Shown piece by piece: positions 9,981 to 22,118 of a stretch of 64,000 bases of DNA. The stretch is taken from positions 63,325,027-63,389,026 of the forward strand of contig CM056378.1 in the NCBI GenBank assembly GCA_029718625.1, written 5' to 3'. Source of the stretch: Synaphobranchus kaupii (taxonomy: Eukaryota; Chordata; Actinopteri; Anguilliformes; Synaphobranchidae). Below the pieces are notes generated by a model. It saw only the letters and a list, made by a program, of their open reading frames with translations, was not told where the DNA came from and did not search any database. A program made the position numbers and the translations under genes. Each line of letters opens with the position of its first letter. The first letter of the stretch is position 1.

Positions 9981-10795
9981 CTGGAGATACACTGTTCAAT
10001 CACACAGCAGCATGAACACAGTGTCCAATCACACAGGACCCTGCATGTTTAACTCTGTCCAATCACACAACAGCATGAACACACTGTCCAACACAAAACA
10101 GTCATTGCATTTAGCCCACTGCCACTTTACAGAGAAGCAGGGGATATACACTGTCCAATCACAAAACACAAGACTGTCCAATCATGACAAAAGACAAGAC
10201 TGTTTCAGAAAGTGTTAACTATCCTCAGAGTGTGACAGCAGGGTCAAATTCAAGGCTTAAGCACAGATTTCAAGTGAAGGTGGAACCAGTGTCTGCTGGA
10301 AGCAGAACAGTCTTGGGGTCTCACAGTGCAGGCATGTGCTTATAGTGCAGGTATACACTCAGCATGTGAGAGCTCACAGCACAGGTATGTCCTCACAGTG
10401 CAGGTATGCACTCAGCACGTGGAAGCTCACAGCAGAGGTATGTCTTCACAGTGCAGGTATGTGCTCAGCATGTGAAACATGTGAACAGAAGAGGAGAAAC
10501 ACAATGTCCCTGGACCGCACTGAGTGGGCAGACATTGTTTGGTTCCACTGCCCCAGAGAGTGCCTGGATCACATATTTATTATTTATTCACTTTCACATG
10601 CCTTAAACATGCGGGTTTCTCTTCAGCACGAAAACATGCGGGTTTCTCTTCAGCACAAACAAATCTTTCGCCTCACACTACCCGTGAGTGTGAGACGAAG
10701 GGTTTTTCAGCTGGCTTGTAGCTTTGGGTGGGCGTGTCCTTCTTTCTCTTCCTCTCTCTATCACTCTACTGCCCCCTTCTGTTTCTCTGAAGGTC
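9981..10795. repeat. intron-like stretch of short imperfect repeats
   Basis: Two repeat families make up this gap. The first, 9985-10200, repeats TGTCCAATCACACAACAGCA-like units. The second, 10325-10480, repeats CAGTGCAGGTATGTGCTCAG-like units of about 55 bp. An open frame runs through the second family into the LINE ORF1, but that N-terminal part is repeat-derived and not a real protein start. Confidence 0.6.
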
Positions 10796-11994
10796 TGGTG
10801 GAGATTCACAGTACCAGTGGCTTGACCTCGGATGTGGTATGTCATATCCCCAGCACCATTACGCTGGGGAGAAACAGGGGTATGGTGTTCTACAACGGCA
10901 TGCCCAAGCTGTGCAGGAACTGCGGTGAGCTAGGTCACTTAGCTGCAGCCTGCACAGTGGTCAAGTGCAAGACATGCGGTGGCGAGCATGAGACCAGGGC
11001 ATGCCGGGACCCAAAGCCCTGTAACCTGTGCGGAGAGAGTGGGCATTTCTTTCGTGACTGCCCACTCTCATACGCAAACAGGGCTAGGAACACTGCACCT
11101 CCTCCACCATCTACTGCCCTCCCCCCCCGCCCACCTACCCCTACCCCAGCACCCAGAACCAGAACACCTGCCACAACCCCTCCACAGCCTGAAACAACCA
11201 CTCCCTCACAAAACACCGCACAAGGCCCCTCAAGCACTAATTACATTGGATCTCCCCTACACACAGACCCCTCTGAAGCTCCACTACCTACACAGACAGT
11301 CACTACTGTTAAAGATGAGCCTGACTCTGATACCCCCATCACGGTGGAGGAGTCAGACTCCTCTAGCGCAGATATAGATTCTGATATTTCCACAACATGG
11401 CAATTGGCAAATAGGAAAAGAAAGGGAAAACACAATAAAACAAACGGGACAGAACCACCCGGTCAACCCCCAAACCCAGCAATAGTTCGCCATCATAAGC
11501 AACCAATTCACAAGATACAGCAGAAAAACATTAACATCCATAACATCAGCCCACCCACAGTCAGGCCAGAACCCCCACCTCGCCCTAGTAAGCCATCTCC
11601 ACCACCACTCCTCCATCAAAGAGAAACACTCTCAAGACCCATCACTTTTCAAAACAGGCCTACTAATGACCGGCCACTTCCTGGCCCCGACCCCACACCC
11701 AACAAGAACATCCAGCAGCTCCCCTCTCAGGGACCCTCCGAAGCAAGGGGGGACCCTGGGGCAAAGCCATCACGTCCCACCTCTCCAGGACGGAACCCAC
11801 TAGGCAGTATGGAGGGGAGACCTGGGGGCGGACCGAGTCAGGGGGTGAGTAGGCGCCTAAATAACCAGGGCATGTTATGGAACGCCTCAACAAAATCTGC
11901 AGACACATTGCAAACAATAAACCCGGTTCACATGACACATATAATTAATAACCATTACCATGTCATTCACAATCACTACATCAAATACCTGTAG
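10796..11994 (+). CDS. Tx1 LINE ORF1 (nucleic-acid-binding, three CCHC knuckles), N-terminally truncated
   Basis: The frame encodes about 400 residues. Three zinc knuckles lie in a row early on: CRNCGELGHLAAAC, CKTCGGEHETRAC and CNLCGESGHFFRDC. A very long proline/serine/threonine-rich, basic segment follows, and the protein ends in a His/Asn-rich tail. In LINEs this protein binds the element RNA and chaperones it in the ribonucleoprotein. The frame formally extends upstream to 10336, but that part is translated tandem repeat. The usual N-terminal domain ahead of the knuckles is mostly missing. Confidence 0.7.
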
Positions 11995-12027
11995 CATAAA
12001 GGAACCCAACAAAAGGCACTCAGTTTT

Positions 12028-12700
12028 CTCCACTCTGCAGCAAACCCCCTCGGATGTCATCCTTCTCCAGGAGTGCGGAATTCCTTTCTGCACTATGGAT
12101 GACATTCTGAGGGAGGAGTGAAGAATGGGGGACTCTCTCTGGTCCGACTCGAACGTCGCTCGAGCCGATGGGGTCGGCACATTGACCAAAAACCCTTTTG
12201 TTAAAATCATGGGGAACAACATCACAGAAAGTGGGCGAATCCTCGTCACAGATATTTATGTCGGGGGTTCCCCACTTAGATTAGTCAATGTGTACGGCCC
12301 AACCAGCGTAGCCGAGAGGGTCTCCCTTTTTACAAAACTTACAAAATTATTATACACTGCAATATGCCGGTTGTCGTGGGGGGGGGGATTTCAACTGTGC
12401 CCTCAGGGATGAAGACCGCAGCAGACCAAGGAAAGATTGGTCGAGCGACGAGCTGCGGTCGATCATAGAGGATTTCTCCCTCCACAACGCCGGGGGCGCC
12501 TCTCCCCCACAACACACATGGGTGAGCTCCTCTGGTGTCTCCTCTTCTCGTATTGACATGTTCCTGCTCTCCCTAGGCCTGAGAGTGCACGCCTTTTCTA
12601 CCCAGGCAGTGCACTACTCAGACCACCACATGGTGACCGTGTCCCTGGCCTGGGAGAAGTCCATAACTATTGGTAGGGGTCTCTGGAGAATGAACAGCAG
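12028..12700 (+). pseudogene. Tx1 LINE ORF2, endonuclease domain (frameshifted)
   Basis: APE-type endonuclease blocks can be read across frames: LQECGIPF early, then RLVNVYGPTS, then a GGDFNCALRDEDRSR block after a G-run near 12380-12388, and finally SRIDMFL and SDHHMVTVSL. The enzyme would nick target DNA to prime reverse transcription. The G-run breaks the frame, an in-frame stop lies between the first and second blocks, and 12790-13100 is broken again. This copy could not make an active ORF2. Confidence 0.7.
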
Positions 12701-13103
12701 CCATCTCCAGGACCCCAAAGTGCGTCTCTCCTTCTCGAGGCAGTACCTGAAGTGGGTGAGTCTAAAACACCTTTTTGACTCCCCGATAGAGTGGTGGTGA
12801 AGGAGCGGGTGCAGGGCTACTGGGATCGGGCGGAGGAAGGCAAAGGAAAGGAGGGCGGCGTTTGATCGTGCGAATGCTGCCCTCTAAAGACTGAGCCTCC
12901 TCCAGTCCCGAGGCCTGGAGGTAAGCAGCAAGATTGCAATCGCAAAACAGAACCTCTCCGCCCTCTATCGGGAGGAGCGGAAAAAATACACCTTCCGCTT
13001 CAAACTCCAGGGCCTTGAGGAGGATGAGAAGTGCACAAGGTACTTCTTCCGCAGGGCATGGTCAAAAACTAATAACATCTCTTCCCTTTATAACAGCAGA
13101 GGG

Positions 13104-15330
13104 GTGGTGGTGTCTGAAGAGGCGGAAGTCCGGGAGGTGGCCAGGGAGTTCTATGCGGGTCTGTACAGCACAAGGCCCGCAGACGGGTCTCTCATGGACC
13201 TCTTCCTGGGCTGCCTGGACAGACGCCTGGGGGATGAGAGCATGGAACCAGAGTTGAGCACCGAGGAGCTCACCCGGGCCGTGCGCTCCCTCAATCTGCA
13301 CAAAGCTCCTGGTCCTGACGGGATCCCGGCCGAATTCTATCAGGCCTTCTGGGATCTCCTGAAGGAGGACGTGGCGGAAGTTTTCAGGGCGGTACAGGGA
13401 GGGGCGGTTGGGGGCCTCACTGAGGCAGAGTGCGGTTGCTCTTGTCCCCAAAAAGGGGGACCTGAAGGACCTCCGGCACTGGCGGCCGATTAATCTCCTC
13501 TCAGCCGATTATAAGATCATGGCGAAGGCACTGATGAGGAGGTTCCAACACCTGATAACATCGGTGGTCGGCCCCGGTCAAACATACAGTATCCCAGGGA
13601 GGTCCATAAATGACAATCTGCTCCTCGTGAGGGATATCATAATCCACTCCGGGGAGTGCAGGTCCCCCTTGGGCCTTCTCAGCCTAGACCAGGAGAAGGC
13701 CTTTGACAGGGTAAGTCATGTGTGCTTGGAGAGGGTGCTAGAGAGGTTTAATTTTCCTAGCTCCCTCCTGCGCTGGATCAAAATGTGCTCGACTGACATC
13801 TTGGGGAGGGTGGTTGTTAACAAGCAACCATCCGCCCCCTTTGCCATTAGGTCTGGCGTCAGGCAGGGATGTCCTCTAGCATCCCTTCTGTACGTCATCT
13901 ACCTTGAGCCGTTCCTTCAGGCCATCAGGGGCAACCCGGGCATTGCTGGTTACCCACTGCCCGGGGCCCAGGGGGAGCGGATTAGGGTGATGGCGTACAT
14001 GGACGACATTACCATCGTCGGCACAGATAGTCATTCTATCACCGTTGCCAACAAGGTGTTGGATGACTTCTGTGCAGCCACTGGTGCCCTAGTCAACAGG
14101 GAAAAGAGTGAACTGTTTCTGTCTCGGCATTGGAGTGAGCCACTAACCGTTTCCTTTCCTGTATGCAGAGACAACATCAAGCTCCTGGGAGTGACCTTCC
14201 AGTCAGACAGTGAGGGCAGGCTGAGCTGGGAGGGAGCCCTCTGCCACGTCCAGGCTAAACTCCGGAGCTGGAGCGTGCGGCCCCTGACTCAGACGGGTAA
14301 GATCCTGGTCCTGAAGGCAATAGTCCTTCCCATTTTTCTCTACTTGGGGAGGGTGTTTCCCCCAGACAAGGCCACTAGTAAAAACATCACTAGAATGGCC
14401 TTTCGCTTTGTCTGGGGGAGCACCATGGAAAAACTGAAAAGAGCTATACTCCTCAAGGAAGAAAGGAATGGGGGCAGGGGGGTCCCAGATATAGTGAACA
14501 TCATCTTGGTGCAGGGTCTGGGCACACTGGTCCAGAATACTCAGAAGGTCGAGAAGGCCTCTGGTACCTTTGCTAGGTACTATGCCACTCCCTTTCTGAG
14601 GACGATGGGCCTGTGTGCGCTGGACCTGACCATACCATATAGCTGGGACCCCCCATATGTATATCGAGCCCTGAGGGACTTTGCTTTTGGGGCGGGATTG
14701 CCCGGGGCCGGGCTGACCTTGTGGAGCTATAAAATAATCATGGCTCACTTAAGATCAAGTCAGACCATGACACTCTTGAGGGGCAGCACGACCCTGGACC
14801 CGTCAATAATCTGGGCAAATGTCCTAAATAAATGTTTAAATAACAAGCAAAAGGACATTGCCTGGATGTCTGCCCACATGTGTCTCCCCACCAGGTCATT
14901 CATGTTTAAGCGGCACTTGGCTCTGACTGAGCGCTGCCCCCACGGATGCACTGACTCAGAACACGTTTACCATCTGTTCTGGGAGTGCTCCGTGGCCAGA
15001 CGGGTCTGGGGCCTTGTTGTTTCCTCTGTCTTCCATAACAGGTTGCTGCCGAGGGTCTCCCTGACTGCTGAGAGCGTCCTCTACGGACCCCGTGGAGGCT
15101 GTAAAACACCGGAGCTCCAGCATCAGTGGAGGATCGTTAACACTATCAAGCAGGTCCTGTGGGAGGTGAGGAACATCAAGGTCTACCAAAAAACATCAGT
15201 AGACCTGGTCACTCTCAGGAGGAGGACACAAAACCTCCTCCAGGACGGCGTTATGGTGGAGCTGGCAAAAGACAAACGTCTGGCGAGAGAGAAATGGGGG
15301 GTGGACCATTGGAAAGAACTGATCATTTAG
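13104..15330 (+). pseudogene. Tx1 LINE ORF2, reverse transcriptase and C-terminal domain
   Basis: Two overlapping frames make up this part. 13104-13405 carries LNLHKAPGPDGIPAEFYQAF (RT block 1). After a one-base shift, 13408-15330 runs open for 640 residues with LVPKKGDLKDLRHWRPINLL, SLDQEKAFDRVSH, SGVRQGCPLASLLY and the catalytic AYMDDITIVG (YMDD in place of the commoner YADD). A Cys/His cluster CPHGCTDSEHVYHLFWEC near the end is the zinc-binding C-terminal domain. The long open C-terminal part suggests a fairly young insertion. The frameshift at about 13405 may be real or a sequencing slip. Confidence 0.8.
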
Positions 15331-15700
15331 TCCACCCCCCCTCCATCCTAAAGGAAGAGAGAGAAACCATACATGAACATTTGCCCACCCAATAACCCGG
15401 GAACGCATTTTTTCTTCATTTCAATGTCCTGTTTTTTTTGTTTTTGTCCTCTTGTCTCCATTTGGAGATGATTGTTGATTTCCTTTTTTTTGATGTGATG
15501 TCTTTCTGTTGTGTCCTGACTGTTCTATGTTTATTTTAATGTAAAATTAAAAAGGGAAGGGAAATAAAAATTATGTTTAAAAAAAAAAAAAGTGAAATGA
15601 TGCATGGTTAAACTGTGTTTAAAAGAAAATGTTTTTTATTGGATAATGAAATTCAAAAACCAATAAAGACAATTAAACAGTGTGGAAGTTTTTCCCCCTT

Positions 15701-16095
15701 CAGAATGCTTACCCATTCACATTGAATGTGATCACATACAGGGCAGGGTCAGAATGCTTACCCATTCACATACAGTGTGATCATATCCAGGGCAGGGTCA
15801 GAATGCTTACCCATTCACATTCAGTGTGATCACATACAGGGCAGGGTCAGAATGCTTACCCATTCACATACAGTGTGATGACATACAGGGCAGGGTCAGA
15901 ATGCTTACCCATTCACATTCAGTGTGATCACATACAGGGCAGGGTCAGAATGCTTACCCATTCACATACAGTGTGATCACATACAGGGCAGGGTCAGAAT
16001 GCTTACCCATTCACATACAATGTGATCACATACAGGGCAGGGTCAGAATGCTTACCCATTCACATACAGGGCAGGGTCAGAATGCTTACCCATTA
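15701..16095 (+). repeat. 49-bp minisatellite, about eight units
   Basis: The unit begins CAGAATGCTTACCCATTCAC and ends ACAGGGCAGGGT. Starts fall at 15701, 15750, 15799, 15848, 15897, 15946, 15995 and 16044. The last full unit is shortened to 34 bp and a partial unit follows. Inner units alternate between ATTCAGTGTG and ATACAGTGTG, giving a 98-bp dimer pattern. Confidence 0.9.
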
Positions 16096-17479
16096 AATCA
16101 GGCCCTAATCTTTCCTAAATTATTTAATGCACCTTGGCCTTGTGTTTTTTCATCTTACCATCAAGGGCTCCATTTTCTGGCAAGCCCATGGCGTGCGACG
16201 AGCCGTCATAATCAATGGCGTAGTGTATGGCGCACTGGGGGTGGCTACTGAATTTCGCTATTTTCGGATGAGAGACGAGGAGCACATGGCTCACAGCGTG
16301 CTGCGCAGGTTGAAAATGGGTTGGGTTATGCTGAATATTTATCAGTGGGTGTGCTTCAGCTGCACCATAGCAAATCAAATTACCTATTTTCAGTCCTTTT
16401 AAGAGCCGTGTGCATTGGACTCGTTTTGACCATGTTGGGCTATCCCGCATCTCCGTCGGCTCACCTGTAAAATGTTTCTCTCTCCTGGGAGATCGGGTGT
16501 TTACCCCTTTGTTTTCTGTATTGGACTGCGAGCCTATTAATCCCGCCATGGAACGTTAAATCTTTGTTCCTGTTTCGCCTCATTATATTCCTCTTCATAG
16601 AGAGGCAGGGCATTTATTTTCATTTAATCTCGCGTTGGTCTAGCCGGTAAATGTCCGGTGCTGCCTGTCCTGTTCGTTCCTTTTCGGTGCCTTTCTCCTT
16701 TCATGGAGTTTTGACGATTTTGTTTGGAACTCATGTTCTGTTTCGTCTTTTGGCGCATGTCTTCCTGTGGGGAAGATTGGGCGATGCTGTGGACACGTTT
16801 GTGTTTGACCGCGAGTTTGGGAATAGCCTGGGAACGTTGGATCTGTTCCTTTCGCCTCCGCTATTACTATATCGTATTATTTTGGCAGTGTTTGTTTGTT
16901 GTTTTGTGTTTGTCTTTACGCTACTCGCCCGTTCTTATTTTTGTCTCGTTACCGAGACAGGGCGCGTATTAATTCTGGCTGTTCTGATCCCTGTCCTTGC
17001 GCTCTACTTGGCGTTTGACAGTTAGCCGGTTAGTAGCGTCTGTAGTGGTGTTTGTGTTCCTTGTCTTGTCTCCTCCCTTATCTGCGGGTATCCCGCCTTA
17101 GTGGCCTAAGGGCTTAATGATTCCCCTTGCTGCGTTTGGCTCCTCCTTCCTCACATGTCACGCCACATTACAGGTACGTTTCTATCGCTATACGTGCAAG
17201 AGTATAGAGTGAAAGTATGCGCCAAGTTTGTCATTCTTCTCATTACAGACGGGTGTAAGAAAGAATACAGTACCCCTGGGACTATAGTGCAGTATTATAA
17301 CAGCCATAAACAATTAAAAACAGAAAGAAATACAAGAATTAACATTATAAAAAAGACAATGAGCAATAAATGCAAAGTATAATTTTTTTCCTGCTTGGGG
17401 GATTTATTTGGGGGATAAGTCAAATTCGACTGCATTTTATCCACGAAAACGGTTTATTGGCTTTTGAATAGGTTATGAT
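16096..17479. other. unassigned interval with two moderate ORFs
   Basis: Plus-strand ORFs at 16127-16402 (91 aa) and 16651-17025 (124 aa) match no family I recognise. The second is strongly hydrophobic, with several Leu/Val/Phe-rich stretches, but its base composition is simply T-rich, which produces this in any frame. The region may be a degraded LTR or leader; no paired repeat was found. Confidence 0.3.
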
Positions 17480-18600
17480 CAGGGCCGGACTGAGAAAATC
17501 GGTCAGGCCGGGAATCTAGCCTCAAGTCATAGCACATTTTAAGCGGGGTCCTCCCCCAGGAAAATCTGAGTTATGAAGACTTCATTTCCTGCATTCTGGT
17601 GAATTTTAGTGCATGTGAATCACAAAATAATGAGCCAACAGCAAATCAACTTCTAGGCCTATGTTAAAACGCCTAGGCTATTTATTTATTCTTAGTCTTC
17701 ATTGATTTTCACTATTGTTTCTATGTGTGTGCATCTCACACAATTCAATTCCATTATTATTACTATTTCAACATTGACTGAAATTGTAAGGCTGTGACAT
17801 TTTTGTCAGTATAGTGGTAATGCACTAATTGAACATGTAATCATTAAGTAATTTATATGCATAAGAAGAATGACCATGAAACATGACTACCCCAAAAATG
17901 CAGATACTACACTTTACATTTTACATTTACATTTAGTAATTTAGCAGACGCTTTTATCCAAAGCGCCTTGCAAGTAGTGCATAAAAAACCATGGAATAGA
18001 ATCCATTCTGCTCAACAGTCCATGGAATCACCAGCAACAAGTCGAGTGTGCCTTTGATGTCCTTTAAACATCTATACAAGAAACACCAAAGTGCAGTAAC
18101 TGCAATAATACTGCACTCTTGTTTTATTTCCTTAAACAGTACAATGTTGTTGTTATTTAGCTAGCTTTAAGGTAGATATTATGGGGTAACGGTAACAGCA
18201 TGGATACACTAATTGAATGAGCTGCATTGAAGCACAGAGAAAGAGAAAATGAAGATGCCATTTGGATTATCATGACGTTGCAGATGAGATGACAGTATTA
18301 GTGAGGAAGTACCTAGAAGATTCAGATAACAACCTTAAATCTCTTAAGGCATTTCCTATAGTTAAGAGGCTTTTTGTCAAGTACAACACCACATTGCTTT
18401 CTAGTGCTCCTGTTGAGCGTCTTTTTAGTCATGGAAGCAATCTGTTGACCTCATCCCGAAACAGAATGAGTGATGACCACATGGAACAGGTCCTACTGCT
18501 CCACTACAACAAAGAGTACTGTCCCAACATACAACATGACTTATGTTTGGTGTGTGGACACTTAGCTACTGAACCAAAAATAAAACTTGGAACAGAATGA
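17480..18600 (+). mobile_element. degraded hAT element with transposase C-terminus
   Basis: A hAT-like end CAGGGCCGGACTGAG lies at 17480, and the dimerisation domain of a hAT transposase lies at 18262-18600. A SINE/L2-type tail fragment (TTAGCAGACGCTTTTATCC) at about 17921-17985 interrupts it. The right terminus was not identified. The two parts may belong to different hAT copies. Confidence 0.45.
18262..18600 (+). pseudogene. hAT transposase, C-terminal dimerisation domain (fragment)
   Basis: The 112-residue product contains LKSLKAFPIVKRLFVKYN, then LSSAPVERLFSHGSNLL and NRMSDDHMEQVLLLHYNKEY. These are the hallmark blocks of the hAT family dimerisation region (the A-P-x-E-R-x-F-S core followed by R-N-R-x-S and a leucine-rich helix). 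The zinc-finger and catalytic DDE parts are missing. A host gene derived from hAT cannot be excluded, but no start or upstream exons are visible. Confidence 0.75.
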
Positions 18601-18929
18601 TACTGTAACAGGAACCTTAACACTTCGGGCTCAAACCCTAATTACTTTGGAAAAATGATGAGTGATTTTTTAAAAGAAATATAATGTACAGAGTTAACAT
18701 CATTTTCAACATTAACATCAATTTGCTGTCAAAAATGAATGGAGCCCAATGGGAAAACGGACTTTTTGAGTACAAATCATAGATATCTCTCCAGTGCTGA
18801 GGTTGAGAGCCGAAAGCTGGCCCCTTGGGTAATACCGGTGAAGCTTTCATTCTGGTTGCGTTGTTTGGCTGACTTAGGGCCCAGATTCAGAGTTGAGATA
18901 AGCATGCGCAAATGGGACTTACTCCCAGC
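18601..18929. other. gene-free spacer
   Basis: No recognisable feature. Two short ORFs in opposite directions here have no domain signal. Confidence 0.4.
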
Positions 18930-18933
18930 TTAA

Positions 18934-19364
18934 AGGTTGTATCAGCGATTTTGGGTGACGTCACTTCTGAAGCGAAATCCCAAACAAACAGAGCCAGCTC
19001 CAGCTCAGAGCCAATTATGTTATGTTTTAAAAAATAGTGTTCAAGCATCCAGAATTATAACCACGTTAATAACGTTTGTAAGAAACCAAACCGTTTGTAA
19101 ATCCGTCAAGATTTGAGCGAGATAAGAGTATTAGCGTATTAGTATCACCCACCCCTTGTCGGTGATTGGTTGGAATACTGTTTATTTTGGTTTTGAGTGG
19201 TTGGTAGTACCATTTGTTTTTGTGTACGATCTCGGAGCATAGGCTGCCTACAGAGACGCGGTTTTTTGACGGCCTGCTTATGGGGCGGGCAGCTAGCGGA
19301 TCGTGAGGAAAAATCAGATGAATGTGATCATTTATGTTTCCACCCAAAATCGCTGATACAACCT
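18934..19364 (+). mobile_element. piggyBac-like MITE, copy A (TTAA target)
   Basis: The 431-bp element begins AGGTTGTATCAGCGATTTTG and ends with the exact inverted complement. It is flanked by TTAA at 18930-18933 and 19365-19368. No transposase is encoded; the ORFs inside (19066-19347 minus, 19197-19379 plus) are also seen in copy B at 37820-38426 only because the DNA is repeated. TTAA plus this TIR fits piggyBac; Kolobok is the alternative. Confidence 0.75.
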
Positions 19365-19368
19365 TTAA

Positions 19369-20868
19369 GCTATTTGTGATTCAGACATTTGACTTATCTG
19401 CTGTTTTAAGCGTCTCTCCAGTACATACGCGCCATTACGTGTCTGCAAGATACGCGTATTCAGAGTTTAAACTTAATCATTTTTTTCCGTGCAACTTTGT
19501 TCGGAAAAAAAGGTAGTTTATGTCTAGCGCCGCCAATAGATGATTGTGAAAAATACAGCATCTATCGCAAAAATAGATATTAGAATGAGTGCATGTTCTT
19601 GGAAAAAAATATTGTTTTTTTTTATTTTCCTTTTCCTAGTCTACTTACAATTATCAAAGAGATGTCATAAAAAGAAAAATATGTAAAAGTAGGCTATGAT
19701 TGACTGTCTGGTCTATCCCAGACCAATATTAGAGGGATTCATTGATAGACAGTGTTTGGATCATAATCGCTTTGACAGAGAGACGATTTTGTAGTCTACT
19801 TGTGTGAGCACAGCTGCTCCAAAATTATTAGGGAGCGTAAAGTAACTCCCCGCATTGTAGATCTACCAGTGCTCCAGGTTAAAATCTCTCTCCTTCCTGC
19901 CACATCCTTCCAGCATGTGACAGATGCACTCAAAAAATAAATCTTTGGACAGTGGTTGCAAGTAATGGGCTATTATTAAGTATATGTGACTTTAACTCGG
20001 TAAGTGGAAGACCTCTTTGTAGATACCTGCTAGATACCATCACTCTGCTGCCAGATATGCAGTAGATATGGATGGATCACTTTTACGGTTGACAAATTTT
20101 CCTATTGAACTCTATGGAAAAATAAGTCAGGAGAAGAAACCCTTCAAGTTATCCATCCATATCTACTGTATTTCTGGCAGCACAGTGATGGTTTGAGGCT
20201 TGTTTGATACATCAGACCCTTGATGACTTACAGCCATTTTACCAATCATGAATTCCATATTGTTCCAGCATAATTTACAGCTAAATCTAGTCCCAACCCC
20301 CAATTCCCATAGAGATCCATTCAAATGCAGAGACGTTATAGTATCGCTTGTAAGAGTACCAGAAAATAAGATATCAACAGTCTTTTGATGTTGTTGGGTC
20401 ACAGACATCAGGAAGTCATGGCATGCAAAGGATATGCGACCAAATATTAAAAATGATTACTTTATTCTATATATAAATGCATAATTGTGGCACACATGGT
20501 TTTGTTAAAAATAATTACTTCTCGATGAGGTATTTTTTTTCTCATAATAAATTTACTTCAATTAAAGGTTTAATTTTTCTATTTTGAGATTAAGCTAATT
20601 CACCAAACGGTTCATTTTTTAGAACCCTTTTTACTCATCTTTACCAGGGATGCCAATAATAGTGGAGGGCAATGTAGATAAACTTGCCGCAAACTATGTT
20701 GTTTCCCAACTGACGCCTTGACTGGTGTCTCGCTGAGGCGGTTGAGACGTTATAAAGTGCCTCTCATGTCGTGTGTGCGCGTGTGTGTATTAGCAAGGAG
20801 TAGTAGACTGTCTGCGAGTGAGAGGTCCTTTGCTGAAGCTACAGTGCAAGGAACATAGCGATCTTTTA
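19369..20868. other. spacer with a hairpin and a dispersed repeat
   Basis: An inverted repeat of about 40 bp per arm (20038-20076 against 20152-20191, CTGCTGCCAGATATGCAGTA and its complement) surrounds a 75-bp loop. The second copy of the dispersed repeat seen at 3182 follows at about 20265-20396. The rest is AT-rich and featureless, ending at the gypsy LTR. Confidence 0.5.
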
Positions 20869-21289
20869 TGTGACGAGCGCGGAGAATGAGGGAGGGAGAC
20901 AGCAGGTTGCAGTACCCGAATCGCTCTAGCCGAGCTTCGTTTTATTTACGCTACCTTTACCAGCTCTTAAAAGAGCCGTTGGCTTATTCCAGGATCCAGC
21001 TCAGCGTTGTTCACAGTTGAAGCACCTTCTTAGACTGACTAGGAATACGCTTCAGGTACTGCCTTATATTTCAACAAGTCGGCTGTGATTGGCGCAAACA
21101 CTTACAACTTCCCAGCCAATCACAGCCACACATAAATTACAGTTACTTACAGTTTACACAATACGCGGCTAACAAGCTAACACAATTAAAACACACACAG
21201 CACGCTATTTACAATTATTTACACTTCAACCGGGTAGCGGCTCACTACCCGGTCCTAGCTGGCCAGTTGACAACCCCCAGGCCGCCACA
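20869..21289 (-). repeat. gypsy 3' LTR
   Basis: This 421-bp LTR starts TGTGGCGGCC on the minus strand and ends CGCTCGTCACA. It differs from the LTR at 30471-30890 by four substitutions and one single-base indel that I can see, about 1%, implying a young insertion. It contains two CCAATCACAGCC-like words. Confidence 0.95.
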
Positions 21290-22118
21290 TTGCCCCCACC
21301 CAAGGGGTCACAAGTCTCCGACGACCCCGCAGCCCACCCACAACTCACATCATGCAATGCAATTCGTTTGTTAATGTTTGGTCTTTTTTGTTGTTTTTTC
21401 TCCCGGGCTGAGCACCGCTGGCGTCTAGTTTTTTTTTGTGACTGCCGCTTCTACCCGTGCCTCTCTCTCTCTCTTTTATGTTTTTGTTTTTGTCCGTTCG
21501 TCTTCATCTGGATTGTCTGTTTAAACTCCTCCGTGCCCTACTCCTGGACTCTGCCCTGATCTTGCTGAATTTCACCGGACTACCACCTCATACTACTGGA
21601 TTACAAACTGCATTTATCCCTTCCCTTCCCACCCTCTGTGCTCGGCTCGCTGGTGAGTTTGAAAATTGTGTTTTGTGAGTTTGCCCTGACCTACCCGCTG
21701 CGTGCTGTCTTAATAACAATAACAACTTTAGCCTAGCCGTGCCGGCTGACTCAGCTAGCTTAGCCTGGCCTGGCCTGGCTAAAAATAACAATCTTTGCCT
21801 AGTTGTGCCGGCTGCCTAACCCGGTCCCGGGAGGGAGTGGTGACTCCCTTGCTGGTTCCGTGGTTTTCTGGTTGCTGTGCACCGCTGGCCCAGCTGTGTC
21901 GGCTACCCAACCTGGTCTCAGGAGGGAGTGGAGACTCCCTTGCTGATTCCGTGGGTTGTGTAGCTGTCTCAGCTAACTTAGCTAAGCTAGCTCTGCTGGC
22001 TTGGCTGGGTTGGCTGACTCAGCTGGCTCGACCTGGCCTGGCTGTGCCGGCTGACTGGCCTGCCTCCTCCGGGGGAGTCTCCACTCCCTCTCTTCCAGCT
22101 GCTGGCCTGGTTGCTGGC

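Larger units (their letters stand above)
10796..15592 (+). mobile_element. Tx1-clade LINE (L1 superfamily), 5'-truncated
   Basis: The element has ORF1 with three CCHC knuckles, an APE-type endonuclease, a reverse transcriptase with a YMDD box, a C-terminal Cys/His motif, a 3' UTR and a terminal poly-A (about 15580-15592). This order and the sequence flavour match the Tx1 group of L1-superfamily LINEs. ORF1 starts mid-protein at the junction with local repeats, so the 5' end is truncated. No target-site duplication was recognised. It sits upstream of the visible fkbp exons in antisense orientation to them. Confidence 0.75.

Noticed and set aside
10336..10795. Long N-terminal extension of the Tx1 ORF1
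   Set aside because: It is translated from short tandem repeats and simple flanking sequence; homology to ORF1 starts only at about 10796.
15701..16095. Regular repeat array resembling a CRISPR
   Set aside because: Units are contiguous 49-bp copies without unique spacers, in a vertebrate genome; it is a minisatellite.
19066..19379. Apparently conserved proteins shared with 37649-38043
   Set aside because: Identity comes from the repeated MITE DNA; both strands are open in places and no protein family is recognisable.
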